A stretch of DNA of 27,486 nucleotides from Actinomortierella ambigua (GCA_016098155.1 JAAAJB010000481.1:1-27486); one strand, 5' to 3'. Counted from the first letter of the stretch, positions 1 to 9,595 are shown. The notes: generated from the letters alone by a model not told the origin. Program-made: numbers and translations.

Positions 1-132
1 CTTCTTGATGTGTTGAACTTTTCAGCTAAAGACACACTTCACCTAGATCGTATCATATATGCTGGTGTCGGTGACAACGGGTTCAGATCAGACTGCAAAG
101 AACCGGTGACATCCCACATCAACGTTGTTTAG
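1..132 (+). CDS. Partial open frame entering from the left edge, unrecognised
   Basis: The first frame is open from base 1 to a TAG at 130-132 and gives 43 residues, ending in SHINVV. The other two forward frames stop almost at once. The translation has mixed composition and no low-complexity run, so it could be the end of a gene that starts outside the window. It could also be the 5' part of the decayed coding stretch that follows. I do not recognise the family, and with so little sequence a chance open frame cannot be excluded. Confidence 0.2.
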   Translation, partial: LLDVLNFSAKDTLHLDRIIYAGVGDNGFRSDCKEPVTSHINVV

Positions 133-158
133 TAGGTTTAGTAGGCTTGAATCCAACC

Positions 159-727
159 ATGTCTAAAAACGGTCACAAATGGGGGAAGGGAAGGGCGAAA
201 AGGGTTCGGCGTCTCGTTTTTCTCACACAATACCCTTCAACAATGATCCGAACCGTGTCTGTTCTGATTGCCAACGAGTCGAGCAAGGTCGCCAAGGCGC
301 CATAACGGATCTACAATCCTATCTTCTTCCTGTTGGGCTCAGGGTCGAGAATCTTCGTCGTCACATGCTGGCTATCCACGGTATAATGCTGGAAGACGAG
401 CAGACATCGCTGGCGGAGTACCACATCTTCGGCAACATGCTTACAAGCCAGTTCCAGGAAAGAGCAGTCAAGGCGGCCCCTGACGAACAAGCTTCAAGAA
501 ATGACGGACGCGATGGTTGGAAGCAAAGCGCAGATGGACAAAACCATCAAGCTAATATCTAGTGTTGTCTTTCCAATACGATTGTTGGGCTGAAGGATAT
601 GGTCCAGGATCTTGAAGGGCCTTCAGCATTGCGTTTCGTGTTCAACAACAGGAAAATGGATTGCAGGTGTACTCTTGACCGCAGGGCATCGCGAAACCCC
701 CCCCCTTCTCGCCGGCAGCGTCGGTGA
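159..727 (+). pseudogene. Decayed coding remnant with zinc-finger-like residues, frameshifted
   Basis: Protein-like sequence continues across this stretch but changes frame. An ATG at 159 opens 49 codons in frame 3. Frame 2 (179-562) then carries a Cys-x2-Cys (VCSDC) and, 30 residues on, NLRRHMLAIHG, which resembles the His end of a C2H2 or BED finger. Near 480 the plausible reading moves to frame 3 (LTNKLQEMTDAMVGSKAQMD, helix-like), and near 590 back to frame 2 (LKDMVQDLEG), ending at a TGA at 725-727. I found no convincing GT-AG introns that join these pieces, so I read it as a degraded gene or transposon-derived fragment. The spacing between the Cys and His pairs is too long for one intact finger. 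The family is unknown. Confidence 0.3.
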
Positions 728-1262
728 TGGTGGGGAATTCTCTTTTTTTTTCGTGTGTTAGGGACCCTGGCTCTCTCAACGTTAGTTGGCTTAAACACGC
801 CTGTCCATCCAGGCGGGTTTCACTTGTCGAATATGATATTAGCCCTTTTGGGTCAAGCAGCCACAGCTTGTTGGACATCTTGTACCCACCTGCGACACTG
901 AATGGTGAGAACATGCCCAATATAAGGCCAAGTCCATACTCAGCAGCTCTACAGAATGCAGATAGCCTCTCTCTTTTCCTTTCTCTCTCTCCTCCTCCCT
1001 TCTTTCCTTTCCCTGCTTATAGCTTCAATTCAGTAGATGAATATCCAATAGACTCTGTATCCCCCCGCTATATGCGTTTGTTGTGGGACGGGGACAATAC
1101 AGTTTTATTTCTGCGCATCGGTGTTTGTTTTTGACCACACAGCAGGTCGTCCCAAAAAGGCAGGAGGCCTCCGAAGTACCTCCAACAGGTATAAGGTTCA
1201 GACTTTTTTTTTTCTCTGTCGGTGATTTGTGCGTGGCATCATTGATAAGCAGAGGAAAGTGG
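728..1262. other. Intergenic, no gene seen
   Basis: Short open frames exist on both strands, but none has a coherent domain or good codon texture. A pyrimidine-rich stretch lies near 965-1015. The right part probably belongs to the promoter of the gene that starts at 1397. Confidence 0.4.
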
Positions 1263-1270
1263 TATATAAA
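1263..1270 (+). promoter_or_regulatory. TATA box of the 1397-1879 gene
   Basis: A perfect TATATAAA lies 127 nt upstream of the ATG at 1397. A pyrimidine-rich leader (CATCTCTTTCTCTTC and similar) follows, which is a common arrangement at fungal transcription starts. The transcription start is inferred near 1290-1310. Confidence 0.55.
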
Positions 1271-1396
1271 CCGTCTGCTGACCCCCTAACTTCACATCTC
1301 TTTCTCTTCATATCCCTCCCACTTCTTCACTCAGCAAAAGTTATTTTTCCTTTCTGTTCCCTTTCACCTCTCCACCGCAAACCATCTTTCTCAACC

Positions 1397-1879
1397 ATGT
1401 TCCTCTTTTCGTCCATCATCAACGACCTCATCCAGAAGGACAAGGCGTCCTCCTCGACCTCGAGCAACAGCGCCGCTGACTCGATCCAAGCCCTCAAGCA
1501 GCTCATCTCGGACCGCAAAGCCATCCTTCGAGAGGAGATCCACCGCCTGGAGGCCGAGTACCGCAAGGAGACCGCTGAACTGCACGCGCAGCAGCACCAA
1601 GACGGCCGCCCAACCGCAGCAAAGTCAGCAACACGCCGTCTCTCGATTGCCTCCATCGCATCTTCGTTGTCGTCCTTGTCATCATCCTCGTCGACCCTGT
1701 CCGTGGAAGAGGCCAAGAAACAGCACACCATCCACGAGATCCAGGCGCGCATCGAGGCCGAGATGACCGCTATCAAGGCCTCGCCCGAATACCGCCACTG
1801 CCACGATCCTTCGGCCCGTCAACTCGTTCAAGGTCTAAAGTACTGGTTTATCTGGGTCAGCCCTAACGAGAGTCCCTGA
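1397..1879 (+). CDS. Orphan intronless coiled-coil protein, 160 aa
   Basis: I do not recognise a family. The ATG at 1397 is chosen because it sits in a good context (tcaaccATG), follows a TATA box and a CT-rich leader, and starts a GC-rich, codon-biased frame; the in-frame ATG at 1229 lies upstream of the TATA box. Residues about 27-65 form a charged heptad-like helix (LKQLISDRKAILREEIHRLE), a probable coiled coil. A Ser-rich linker (about 82-105) and a second amphipathic helix (about 108-130, HTIHEIQARIEAEMTAIKAS) follow. The tail has aromatic residues (GLKYWFIWV). There is no signal peptide or membrane segment. It could be a small cytosolic scaffold or a lineage-specific protein. Stop is TGA at 1877-1879. 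A long antisense open frame is a codon-bias shadow. Confidence 0.6.
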   Translation: MFLFSSIINDLIQKDKASSSTSSNSAADSIQALKQLISDRKAILREEIHRLEAEYRKETAELHAQQHQDGRPTAAKSATRRLSIASIASSLSSLSSSSSTLSVEEAKKQHTIHEIQARIEAEMTAIKASPEYRHCHDPSARQLVQGLKYWFIWVSPNESP

Positions 1880-2202
1880 AAAGAAAAAAAATAAGCAAAC
1901 GTGCAGTTACCCACCTCTCCAATATCCAGCTAGTTATACCCTCCCTCTCCCCCCCCCCCCCCATTTGTAGTTTTTTTTGCCTGTAATATATTGATGTCCA
2001 CTAAAGAACAAAGCTTGCAACATGTTGTGTGTTTCTCCCCTCACTCGAGACCTTCAGAAAGTCCAGACCCTTTCCGCAGAGCGCAGTCAAAATTTCTAGG
2101 TCAATCCACAATCCAATTTTTTCCTTTCTTGTATGTGTATCCTTCACAAAGGCTATTGAAACAGGCGTTTGTGATATGTACGGTGTTCTAAAGATCTTGT
2201 GC

Positions 2203-2205
<3 letters not shown>

Positions 2206-2238
<33 letters not shown>
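2206..2238. repeat. (CT)n microsatellite
   Basis: About 16 CT units without interruption, with a second shorter CT tract at about 2256-2268. Confidence 0.9.
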
Positions 2239-2243
<5 letters not shown>

Positions 2244-2707
2244 AGCCTCTCTCTCTCTATTTGGGCTAGAGCCCAGTTGAGAGAGACGGGAAAAATATGA
2301 TTTTATTTTTTTTTGCAGTTCTTGGACGGGACCCTCGCATGTACTGAGAAAAACGAAGTCCGCCAAAAACAAAACGCTGGGTTTCCCCCGACTCTTAATT
2401 TTCCAAAACAAGAGGGGTATATATATCCCACACACACACGTCAGAATTGCGGCAACTCTCCTCAGCTAGCCAAACGCCAGGAATGGATGGTGTAACTGGG
2501 AAGGGAGGGAGGGATAGGGGATAGGTCAACAATTTTAGAATTGCAAAGAAGGATGTGTGTGCGTATGTCTAGACCTGCGCGACAGGAGTTGCTAGACCCT
2601 TTTATGAATCGAGTCTATTTGAAGAAAGAGGGGGAAGTGATCATCCGTTTGTTGCACACAGATCAACTTGCCACTGCCTGCCCGAAGTGTGTGCCTGTGC
2701 AGCCTAC

Positions 2708-2753
2708 TTTTTTTTTTTTTTTTGTCAAGAGGCGTTTTTTTTTTTTTTTTTTT
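2708..2753. repeat. Two long poly-T runs
   Basis: Sixteen T (2708-2723) and nineteen T (2735-2753), separated by 11 nt. They lie about 110 nt upstream of the tRNA gene. They could be remnants of poly-A tails of retroposed sequence read in reverse, but no element body was found. Confidence 0.85.
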
Positions 2754-2865
2754 GCCTGTTGTGACATTATCCTTTTGTAGCAACCAATCAAGGGAGCATG
2801 CTCTTGGCGGTCCTAAAATTCGAATTGCTGATTTTCCATACAAGGACAACTGTCCACGTGATTCA

Positions 2866-2947
2866 GGGATCTTGGCCGAGTGGTTAAGGCGGTGTGCTTA
2901 AGACACACTGGTTGTCAACCGCGTGGGTTCGAACCCCACAGATCCCA
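2866..2947 (+). tRNA. trnL-UAA: tRNA-Leu, anticodon TAA (UAA)
   Basis: A complete type II cloverleaf can be drawn. The acceptor stem GGGATCT (2866-2872) pairs with AGATCCC (2940-2946) and is followed by discriminator A. The D-arm is GCC-GAGTGGTTAA-GGC. The anticodon stem is GTGTG/CACAC with loop CTTAAGA, placing anticodon TAA at 2899-2901. A long variable arm (GGTT-GTC-AACC) is typical of Leu, and the T-arm is GTGGG-TTCGAAC-CCCAC. There is no intron between the anticodon-stem halves. The internal A and B boxes are intact, and a TTTT at 2954-2957 fits Pol III termination. It should read UUA codons. Confidence 0.97.
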
Positions 2948-3948
2948 ACATAGTTTTGCTCAATCGTGATGGAGGTCGGAGTGGGCTGGACGGGTCGCGC
3001 GTTTTTTTTTTCTTATTTTGCGCCGGTTCCATCGGCGCGTGCCTCCATTCACGTCTGCGAGCCCTAAAAGCCGTAAAGTAATGTCACTCTTGCCATTGGT
3101 GATCATCTGGTGATCCTGAGTTTTTTTAGTAGAGTTTCCTAACGGATATCCGTTATTATCGGAATGGACTGAGGTTAAATATGGTTTTGGAGAAGGGGGT
3201 TGCCATCCAATGCACGGCAACTGGGTTGTCAAAAAAAGAATAATTCAGTCCGCGAGCCCACCCACTGTACATAGAGTGTAAAACAAGTACCAGGTGAAGC
3301 CGAGGGCAAAAATAAAAATTTTCATCCTTGGGAGTTGGTTGTGAAACGAGTCAAAGTCTGAGTCGATTCCTGGCTTCCTCCTCTTTCTCTGCATCCGGCG
3401 GTAGCTCAGATTCCAGACCTGTTTACAGCAACGCGTGAGGGCTAGTGGTATGTATATTCGCCAAGCATGGATAGGTCAGGCAGCCCGCCTGGCACCCAGC
3501 CACAGAATGCCTGATGCAATGTCCCGTCCGCCTAGGCTGCCATCGATGTGCGGTCGACATTGTTATACTCTGCGTGCTCTGCAGAGTATCGGTGATTGTT
3601 TTGTTGTCTGAACACGAAGACTCTCCGTTGTTCACCCAGGTGAGCCTATGTGGGGATAGTCCGCGCTCGGAAAGAGTTGACTGGGTGCCACTCTGCTACG
3701 CAGCGCTGTGGTAACCAGTCTCCTTGTCATTTTGTGAATGGCCACGCACGAGTACTAGATGCTGTGAAAAAAGGGTGTAGAGTCGACACGCTTTGATCAC
3801 TGGGTTTGCGCCTTTGCTCGCGCTCTGCTATGTTCTATAGAGAGATGAGTCCATAAGAATCAACGCTCCACGACCGAGAAAAAAAAAAGAGCAAAGGACT
3901 GGACACATAGATACAACCAAAAATAGTTTGTCAAATCATGTTGGTAGA
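2948..3948. other. Gene-free stretch between tRNA and the complex I assembly factor
   Basis: I see no coding exon on either strand. A perfect 9-bp hairpin lies at 3565-3589. The right end, just after the minus-strand stop codon at 3949, is the presumed 3' UTR of the neighbouring gene. Confidence 0.45.
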
Positions 3949-5024
3949 TCATTGCTTCCGCTGCTTATTGTCATAGTATGTCGATGTTGCAGGTTCTAGT
4001 GGGAGCAACGCTGCTGCTACCTCGCGTCCTTCCTCTGCCAACATGTTGTAGGTTGCTGCAGCATTTGCCTAGACGAATTGTGATGAAGAAAAATAAATGG
4101 ACTAATAGTTAGTGTGTGCTGGTTTCTCTGATTCATGATGATTCGTCCTGTTGGCGCCAAGAGAGCTTCTTGGTGTTTTAATGATCACATACTGTGCTCA
4201 TCATGTCGACATGCATGCCAAGGCCACGGACGACGGATCTCACTGCAGGACTCAGAGGAGCAAAGGCCTTTCCTGTACCGACCACCAAGATTTCTATTAT
4301 GGTTGTTAATCGCAAAATAGCCAATAAAAAAAAAGATTTGTTCCGATAGTGAGTCTTCCATCCATGAACTCTCTGTTACGTTTGTGAAAAAGAAAACATC
4401 AAGCAAGGAAGCTATCTATTTACCTGGCCTAGGATCCATCAGTTCAAAGACTTTGAAAACCTCTTTGGCAGTCTTTTCGTCCATGGTTTCAAACACACAA
4501 CGTCCGGATGCCGCGGCGGCCTGGGCAGCGTTCGATGTGCCAGGAGCCAGAGAGGGCGAAGATCCTCCGGGAATAGACAGTGGAGATGGTGGTGAGGAGA
4601 GACCTAGTTTCTGAGCAATGATGCCCGAGTCCTTGAAGATATCCCACAGATAGACCTGTCCTCCGATGCACAGGACGGGGCCCTGCAAAGTGACGGCATC
4701 GGTTGTGACAAAGCCATGCTTGGTGCAGGTGCGGATGGTGACGGTCCTGTTGTCGCCCTCGCCTTCAAACAGATTCATGAACCCAGAGATGGCACCATCG
4801 GCGTCCGGTGCGCGTGTGCCTGGGGAGGGCACTCGCCGCTGGCGCAGGGTACTAGTGTTTCCAGCCCCTTGGTGTGCAGGTGCAGAGTCCCGAAAGGCGG
4901 TGGAGGTGGTGGAGAAAGGAGCCAAGGCAGCAGTGTGGCTGAGGAGAGGCGTGGCCAGAGCCGGCCTCAGCAACCTTGTCTGTCGAGCGAGAGTGAATGC
5001 GCAAGTGCGAGCGAGGGATGCCAT
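3949..5024 (-). CDS. NDUFAF3: Mitochondrial complex I assembly factor, NDUFAF3/MTH938 type
   Basis: Three exons on the minus strand: 5024-4424, 4293-4193 and 4068-3949. Introns are GTAAAT...ATAG (130 nt) and GTATGT...CTAG (124 nt); phases match and give 273 aa. The N-terminus (MASLARTCAFTLARQTRLLR) is an Arg/Ser-rich mitochondrial presequence. The core follows the NDUFAF3/DUF498 fold: ISGFMNLFEG, GPVLCIGGQVYLWDI, then FELMDPRPEILVVGTG across the first splice junction, AVRSVVRGLGMHVDMMSTAN, and AAATYNMLAEEGREVAAALL in the last exon. A Ser/Pro/Ala-rich insert (about residues 140-173) interrupts the domain. In other eukaryotes NDUFAF3 acts with NDUFAF4 in early assembly of the complex I Q module in the matrix. 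An unspliced reading would stop after DPRPGK and lose about a quarter of the protein. The start follows the first presequence-like Met; the upstream open frame is promoter DNA. Confidence 0.9.
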
Positions 5025-5520
5025 AATAATGCTGCTTGAATGTGGAATCGCAAAGGGCAGGAAAAAAACACGACCCTCTTTTGTTCGGGGTGCTCGGAAC
5101 AACCTGTAATTGAACAGCGTTCTATATTTGACAATGGGGGCACAGAGGAGAGAGAAGAGAGAGAGAGACAGAGAGAGAGACAGAAGGGGGGGAAGTGCCA
5201 TTTTTGAATTGTTGGACCCCACCACCCATTGGAAAGGGAGGCAATCAAGTTTTGTCCCATCGCACACAACACAACACAACACACAAATCAACTTCTCTCA
5301 TCTTGTCGACATCATCATTGTCTACATTGTCCCTTCTGAATCTCTTCTGGACCAGGCAGGTTTCTTCTTCTGTCACAGAGCCAACCATTTTTTTTCTTCC
5401 TTTTTGACACCTCTCGTGCCCTCCCTCAGTTTGCATCTTCTTTTCTCTCTCTCACTCTTCCTCATTCTCTCTCGCACACATCCTGCAATCACTTGCCCCT
5501 CCTCCTCCCCCTCACACTCC
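5025..5520. promoter_or_regulatory. Divergent promoter region
   Basis: This 496-bp interval separates the minus-strand NDUFAF3-type start from the plus-strand HERPUD-like start, so both promoters must lie here. A GA-rich tract (5144-5195) sits near the middle, and a CT-rich leader (5410-5515) precedes the plus-strand ATG. No clear TATA box was found for either gene. Confidence 0.5.
5144..5195. repeat. GA-rich microsatellite in the divergent promoter
   Basis: Mostly GAGA units with a few interruptions. Read on the minus strand it is a CT-rich tract, and it may form part of the 5' leader of the minus-strand gene. Confidence 0.8.
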
Positions 5521-7876
5521 ATGGGTGACACTGGCAACCACCACACATCCACAGCAGGGCTGACTGTTCTCATCAGCTGCCCCTTGCTGTTAGCAGACAA
5601 TCAGCTGCGATGTACAGTCGACAAAGGGTCGACCATCGAGCACCTGAAGGAGGCCATCAGCATACGCCTGGACAGCAAGCCCGGTGCCTCTGACCAACGC
5701 CTTATCTTCCGTGGCCGGGTCCTAGAGGACGCCGAGGTCCTTGAGCAGGTTTTTGAGAAGGTAGGGTGAGCACATCGCATATCACGCTATGTTGGCAGAA
5801 CAGGAGTTGGTGGTCGTGTGCGCCATGCAGCTTGTTTTTTTTTTGGCTGGCAACTGACTGCCCTTTGGGTTCATTTTATTGTTGGCGTGATGATTGCTGG
5901 GCCCTATCAAACCCTTCGCGTGTTTGATCGATATGTTTGCGCAACGTGTCACCCTGCTGGTCGCAATGCACTCACTCACTCACTCACTCCACGTACTTTT
6001 TACTTACTGCTCTCTAATTTCTTTCGCCCTATCTGTTGTCTTCCCCCCCCCCACCACCACCAACACCCCTTTTGCCTGTTTGTTCCCCTCCTCCTTACCT
6101 CTTCCTTTCTTTCTCTGTTTCCATTCGTCTTCTTCTTCCTCCTCCTCTTCTCCTCGTCCTCATTGCTTGCCATCAACGCATTTTCTCACATCCTTCAGAT
6201 TGACTACATCACTGTCCCTCCTACAGTCCACCTTGTTGTCTCTCAACTGCATTCACGCCCGTCCTCGTTTATCCACTCGGCTCCCGAGTCCCCAGCCCCT
6301 TTGCGGTTCAGAAACAACTCCAGCCAAGGTCGCACAGGCATGTCCTCCTCGTCGTCCTCGTCTGCACCCAATGCAGCAGACACAAGAGCCTCGTCGGCCC
6401 CACCTCTGCGGTCTATTCCTCCTCTTTCCGACAACGCCTCTTCTTCCTCCTCCACATCCACACCCACAGCAACAACAGGGGCTCCGTCCACAGCAGATCA
6501 GCACAAAGCCCAAGAAGCGGCGGCTCTTCCACCCCCATATTCATTTACACCTGTCTTACCGTGGACGACCCCTGTCCATCACACATTGCTACAGCCCTAT
6601 CAATACGTGATTGTCAAGTAAGTATCCCTTCCCCCTCTCCCTGGGCTTATCAATAATGATGACACCACCAAGCTAAAGCTTCACTGCTCTCTTTATCTCC
6701 CCTGTGGTGATCCCTCCTTGAACATCTACTTTTTTTTTGACACTAACATCTCATTGGTGCGTCCATGTTCTACTACTACTGCCAACAACAAACAATAGTG
6801 GTCTGCCCTACTTAATGCCCGCTGGCTACATGTCGCTTCTTCAGTATCAGCAACAGCAACAACAACAGCAGCAGGCGTTCTTTGGATACCCCATGGCCTA
6901 CGGCTCGACGATGGTCATGAACACGGATGGATCGACAATGTCAGCCAACACCCCACTGACACACGATCAGCTGGCAGGAGCAACCGCAGGTCCCGGGGGC
7001 GCTCCCGTAGCAGCACCAGCACCAGGAGGCGGTGGGGGCGAGGCTGTCGCTGCTGCGAGAGTAGCCAACCCTCAAGAGATCGCAGCCCGGGATCAGCGGC
7101 GAGCGCAATCACTATGGCTCCTGCTGAAGCTCGCCTTTGGCGTCTATCTATTTGGACAGAACGGCAGTTTCGAGAGAAAAGTGTTGCTGAATATTGCCGC
7201 CTTGATCATCTTCCTGTATGTGCTCATTGTGCTGCACAAGGGTCATTTTTTGAGAGGGTTGATTGGTGACACAGATCAAGGACTGCCATCCTTAGCTCAC
7301 TATTTTTTTTTGTTTTTGTTTTTCTACAGGCACCAGACAGGACGACTTCGTATTGTCAGGAGAATAGCGCCGGTCAATCTTGATGATCAGGATAACGTGA
7401 ATGGGAATCGACCTCAGGGTGGAGGTGTCGCAGCAGGAGGGCAGGATGGTGGTGCAGCAGGAGAGGCAGGTTCAGCAGACATGCCCTCCAATCACGACAC
7501 CTCATCTTCATCATCGTCATCGTCGTCATCGTCGTCAACCTCGTTGTCGGCTGGCGACAACCTGAATGAAAAGTCTGGCGGTGAAGGCACGTCGACGCTG
7601 TCGGCATCGAGCAACGACAACACAGCGATACAGGGAGCAAACTCTTCGCCTTCTTCTCCAGCAGCAGTAGCAGGTGGTGGTGGCGAATCCGCACCGCGCC
7701 AGACCAATACCAACGCTCAGGACCAACAGCCTGGGGTAGTACCGCAGGGCCGAGTGTCTGTCTGGCGTAGCATCGAGCATGCATTGCTCACCTTTGTGAC
7801 ATCTTTGGTACCAGCACCCGCACCCGAAATGGACGCCGCGGTGGCCAATGTTGCTGCAGCTGGGGAACGCATGTGA
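5521..7876 (+). CDS. HERPUD/Usa1-type ubiquitin-like ER membrane protein
   Basis: Four exons: 5521-5760, 6199-6617, 6799-7215, 7330-7876; phases match and give 540 aa. Residues about 15-96 form a ubiquitin-like domain split by intron 1: TVLISCPLLLADNQLRCTVD, STIEHLKEAI, SDQRLIFRGRVLEDAEVL, then ITVPPTVHLVV. A Ser/Thr/Pro-rich linker and a Gln run follow. Two hydrophobic segments (about 324-338, SLWLLLKLAFGVYLF, and 348-359, VLLNIAALIIFL) form a hairpin. The spliced join IIFL-HQTGR matches the place where animal HERP has a Tyr-Leu-His-His-type turn. The tail is Gly/Ser-rich. HERP and yeast Usa1 organise Hrd1 ubiquitin-ligase complexes in ER-associated degradation; a similar role here is inferred from layout. 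Intron 3 (7216-7329) is 114 nt with no stop in frame. ATG 5521 follows a CT-rich leader. Confidence 0.82.
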
Positions 7877-8295
7877 AAATATCAAACCCAAAAGAGAGTT
7901 GCCCTTTTGGTTACTTTCAGCCACCACACCATACCATACCATACCATATGCCTCAACTTTCAACATTATTGACAAGTACTGATTGACTCGCTGTCTGAAA
8001 ATACCCCCCCTCCTCCTCCTCCTCCCGCGCCGCTCCCTTTCCCAATGTTCATTTTCCTCTCTCTCTTTGCTCTACTACACTCAAAGTCCCTTTTTTATAT
8101 CCCCTGTTTTGTTGCGCAAAATTTGTATAGTTCCCTTTGTCATGTTCCCCTCACCCTCTTCCCGCTTTACAAAAACATAACTTTTTTGTTTGTTTGTGTT
8201 TGTGTTGAATGCAATGTACAAAGCTGCAACACGAGATGATGATTTTCTAGGTGGAAAGGGCGTGACAAAAGAAAAGAAAACAAATAGAAAGTCTC
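7877..8295. other. Convergent 3' intergenic region
   Basis: It separates the ends of the HERPUD-like gene (plus) and the FAM72-domain gene (minus). It holds four tandem CCATA units (7929-7948) and pyrimidine-rich DNA, but no gene. Confidence 0.5.
7929..7948 (+). repeat. (CCATA)4 tandem repeat in 3' UTR
   Basis: Four exact pentanucleotide units, about 50 nt after the HERPUD-like stop codon. Confidence 0.9.
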
Positions 8296-9595
8296 TCAGC
8301 GACAGAGTCGTTCATACTGGGAGGTGGTATAGGACTCGTCCCAGAGCATCATGCTTGCATTCCGGATGGCGTTGCTGATGATGGTATGATAGGATCCACC
8401 AACGGGTGGATGGACAAACGACATAGATGACGAAGTTGGCGAGGCTAGATCTTCGATGCTGGATGAGGCTGCAGTAAAGTGTCGCTGAGAATGCTGTTGA
8501 ATAAAGTGTCGTTGCATCCGTTGAAGATACTTTTCCTCTTGAGCATGTAGCGCTGCCCAAAGCATGATTTCGGCCTCTTCTTCTTCCTCTTCCTCTTCCT
8601 CTTCTTCCGCCTCCTCTTCTATCCCTTCTTCTTCTTCTTCTCCTTCCTCCAATGTTTCTTCCTCTCCTTCCTCATCCCTCGCTTCTTCATCCTCTTGCTC
8701 TTCTTTATCGTCCTTGTCATCGTCTGGGCCACTGATGTCGCCCTGGCCATTGTGGCCAACATCCATTTCGAGTTCGTGCTCAAAGGACATGTCGCCATGT
8801 TGTCTTTGCGGCTGGTCCAGGTCACTCTCTTCGATGTCAGAGGACTGGTCGTCCTCTGCTACCCACTCGATAAAGGCCTCGTTGGGATCCTCATTGTCGT
8901 CGTGGTCGTCGTCGTCGTGACTGCCAGCCAATGCTCTCGCCAAAGGTGTCTGTTGTCCTCTCGCAGGCCCTCTTGATCCTGGCGGGGCTGCTGCTGTCAA
9001 GGTGATCGCGCCAGCAGCACTGACCTCTGAGGCGGCGGCGGTCGAAGAAAGTTGGTCGTTGGTTCCAGCGGTGGTGGATAACATCACTCGCCGTAGTTGT
9101 GTAAAGTTGTAGGTGGTGGACGGAGCTCCTTGTTCGCTCTGCTGTTGCTGCTGTTGATGCTGCTGCTGTCGCCGCCGCGTCATCCAGGAAGGGTCAAAGC
9201 TGTTCCTACGAACGGTCGACATACCACTACCTTGCTGGCCCAGGAGACGACGCGCTCCGCTGCTTACACCAGCTCCTAAGAGCGAGCGCCTTCGAGTGGC
9301 GGAAGGTGAGGCGGAAGAAGAATAAGAAGTAGACGGCGATGCTGATGACGATGATGCTGATGCTGATGCTGATGACGAAGATGACGTTGGGGGAGCGCTA
9401 GGGATGGTGGGAGTCAAGGATAAATTCCGCCGATGGCCCACCCCTGTTCCCATTCCTCCTTGTCCTTCTCCTCCTCCTACTGTCCGTCTTCTTCGTCTGC
9501 TGCCCAGATTGGCTGGCAGTGATGTTGGACCTGTTGCTGCTGCTGTTGCTGCTGCTGCTGAAGAGGAAGAAGAAGAGTGTGACGATGAAAATGTT

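Larger units (their letters stand above)
1880..2865. other. Low-complexity spacer between orphan gene and tRNA
   Basis: No gene is seen. The stretch contains a C-run near 1950, a CT microsatellite (2206-2238), a G-rich motif (2498-2520) and two long T-runs (2708-2723, 2735-2753). Open frames here come from the simple repeats. Confidence 0.5.

Noticed and set aside
1327..1776. 149-codon antisense open frame opposite the orphan gene
   Set aside because: It is the mirror of a GC-biased coding frame with poly-Ser codons, and the plus strand has the TATA box, leader and start context.
2708..2753. Poly-T pair as evidence of a retroposon
   Set aside because: No element body or target-site duplication could be seen; many A/T runs occur in this genome.
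3408..3424. tRNA-like D-arm (GCGGTAGCTCAG)
   Set aside because: No T-arm, anticodon stem or matching acceptor stem follows.
5110..5520. N-terminal extension of the HERPUD-like protein from an upstream in-frame ATG
   Set aside because: It would translate the GA tract and the CT-rich leader; ATG 5521 lies directly before the ubiquitin-like domain.
8564..8976. Plus-strand Ser-rich open frames opposite the FAM72-domain gene
   Set aside because: They are the reverse reading of Glu/Asp codon runs on the minus strand and have no non-repetitive content.
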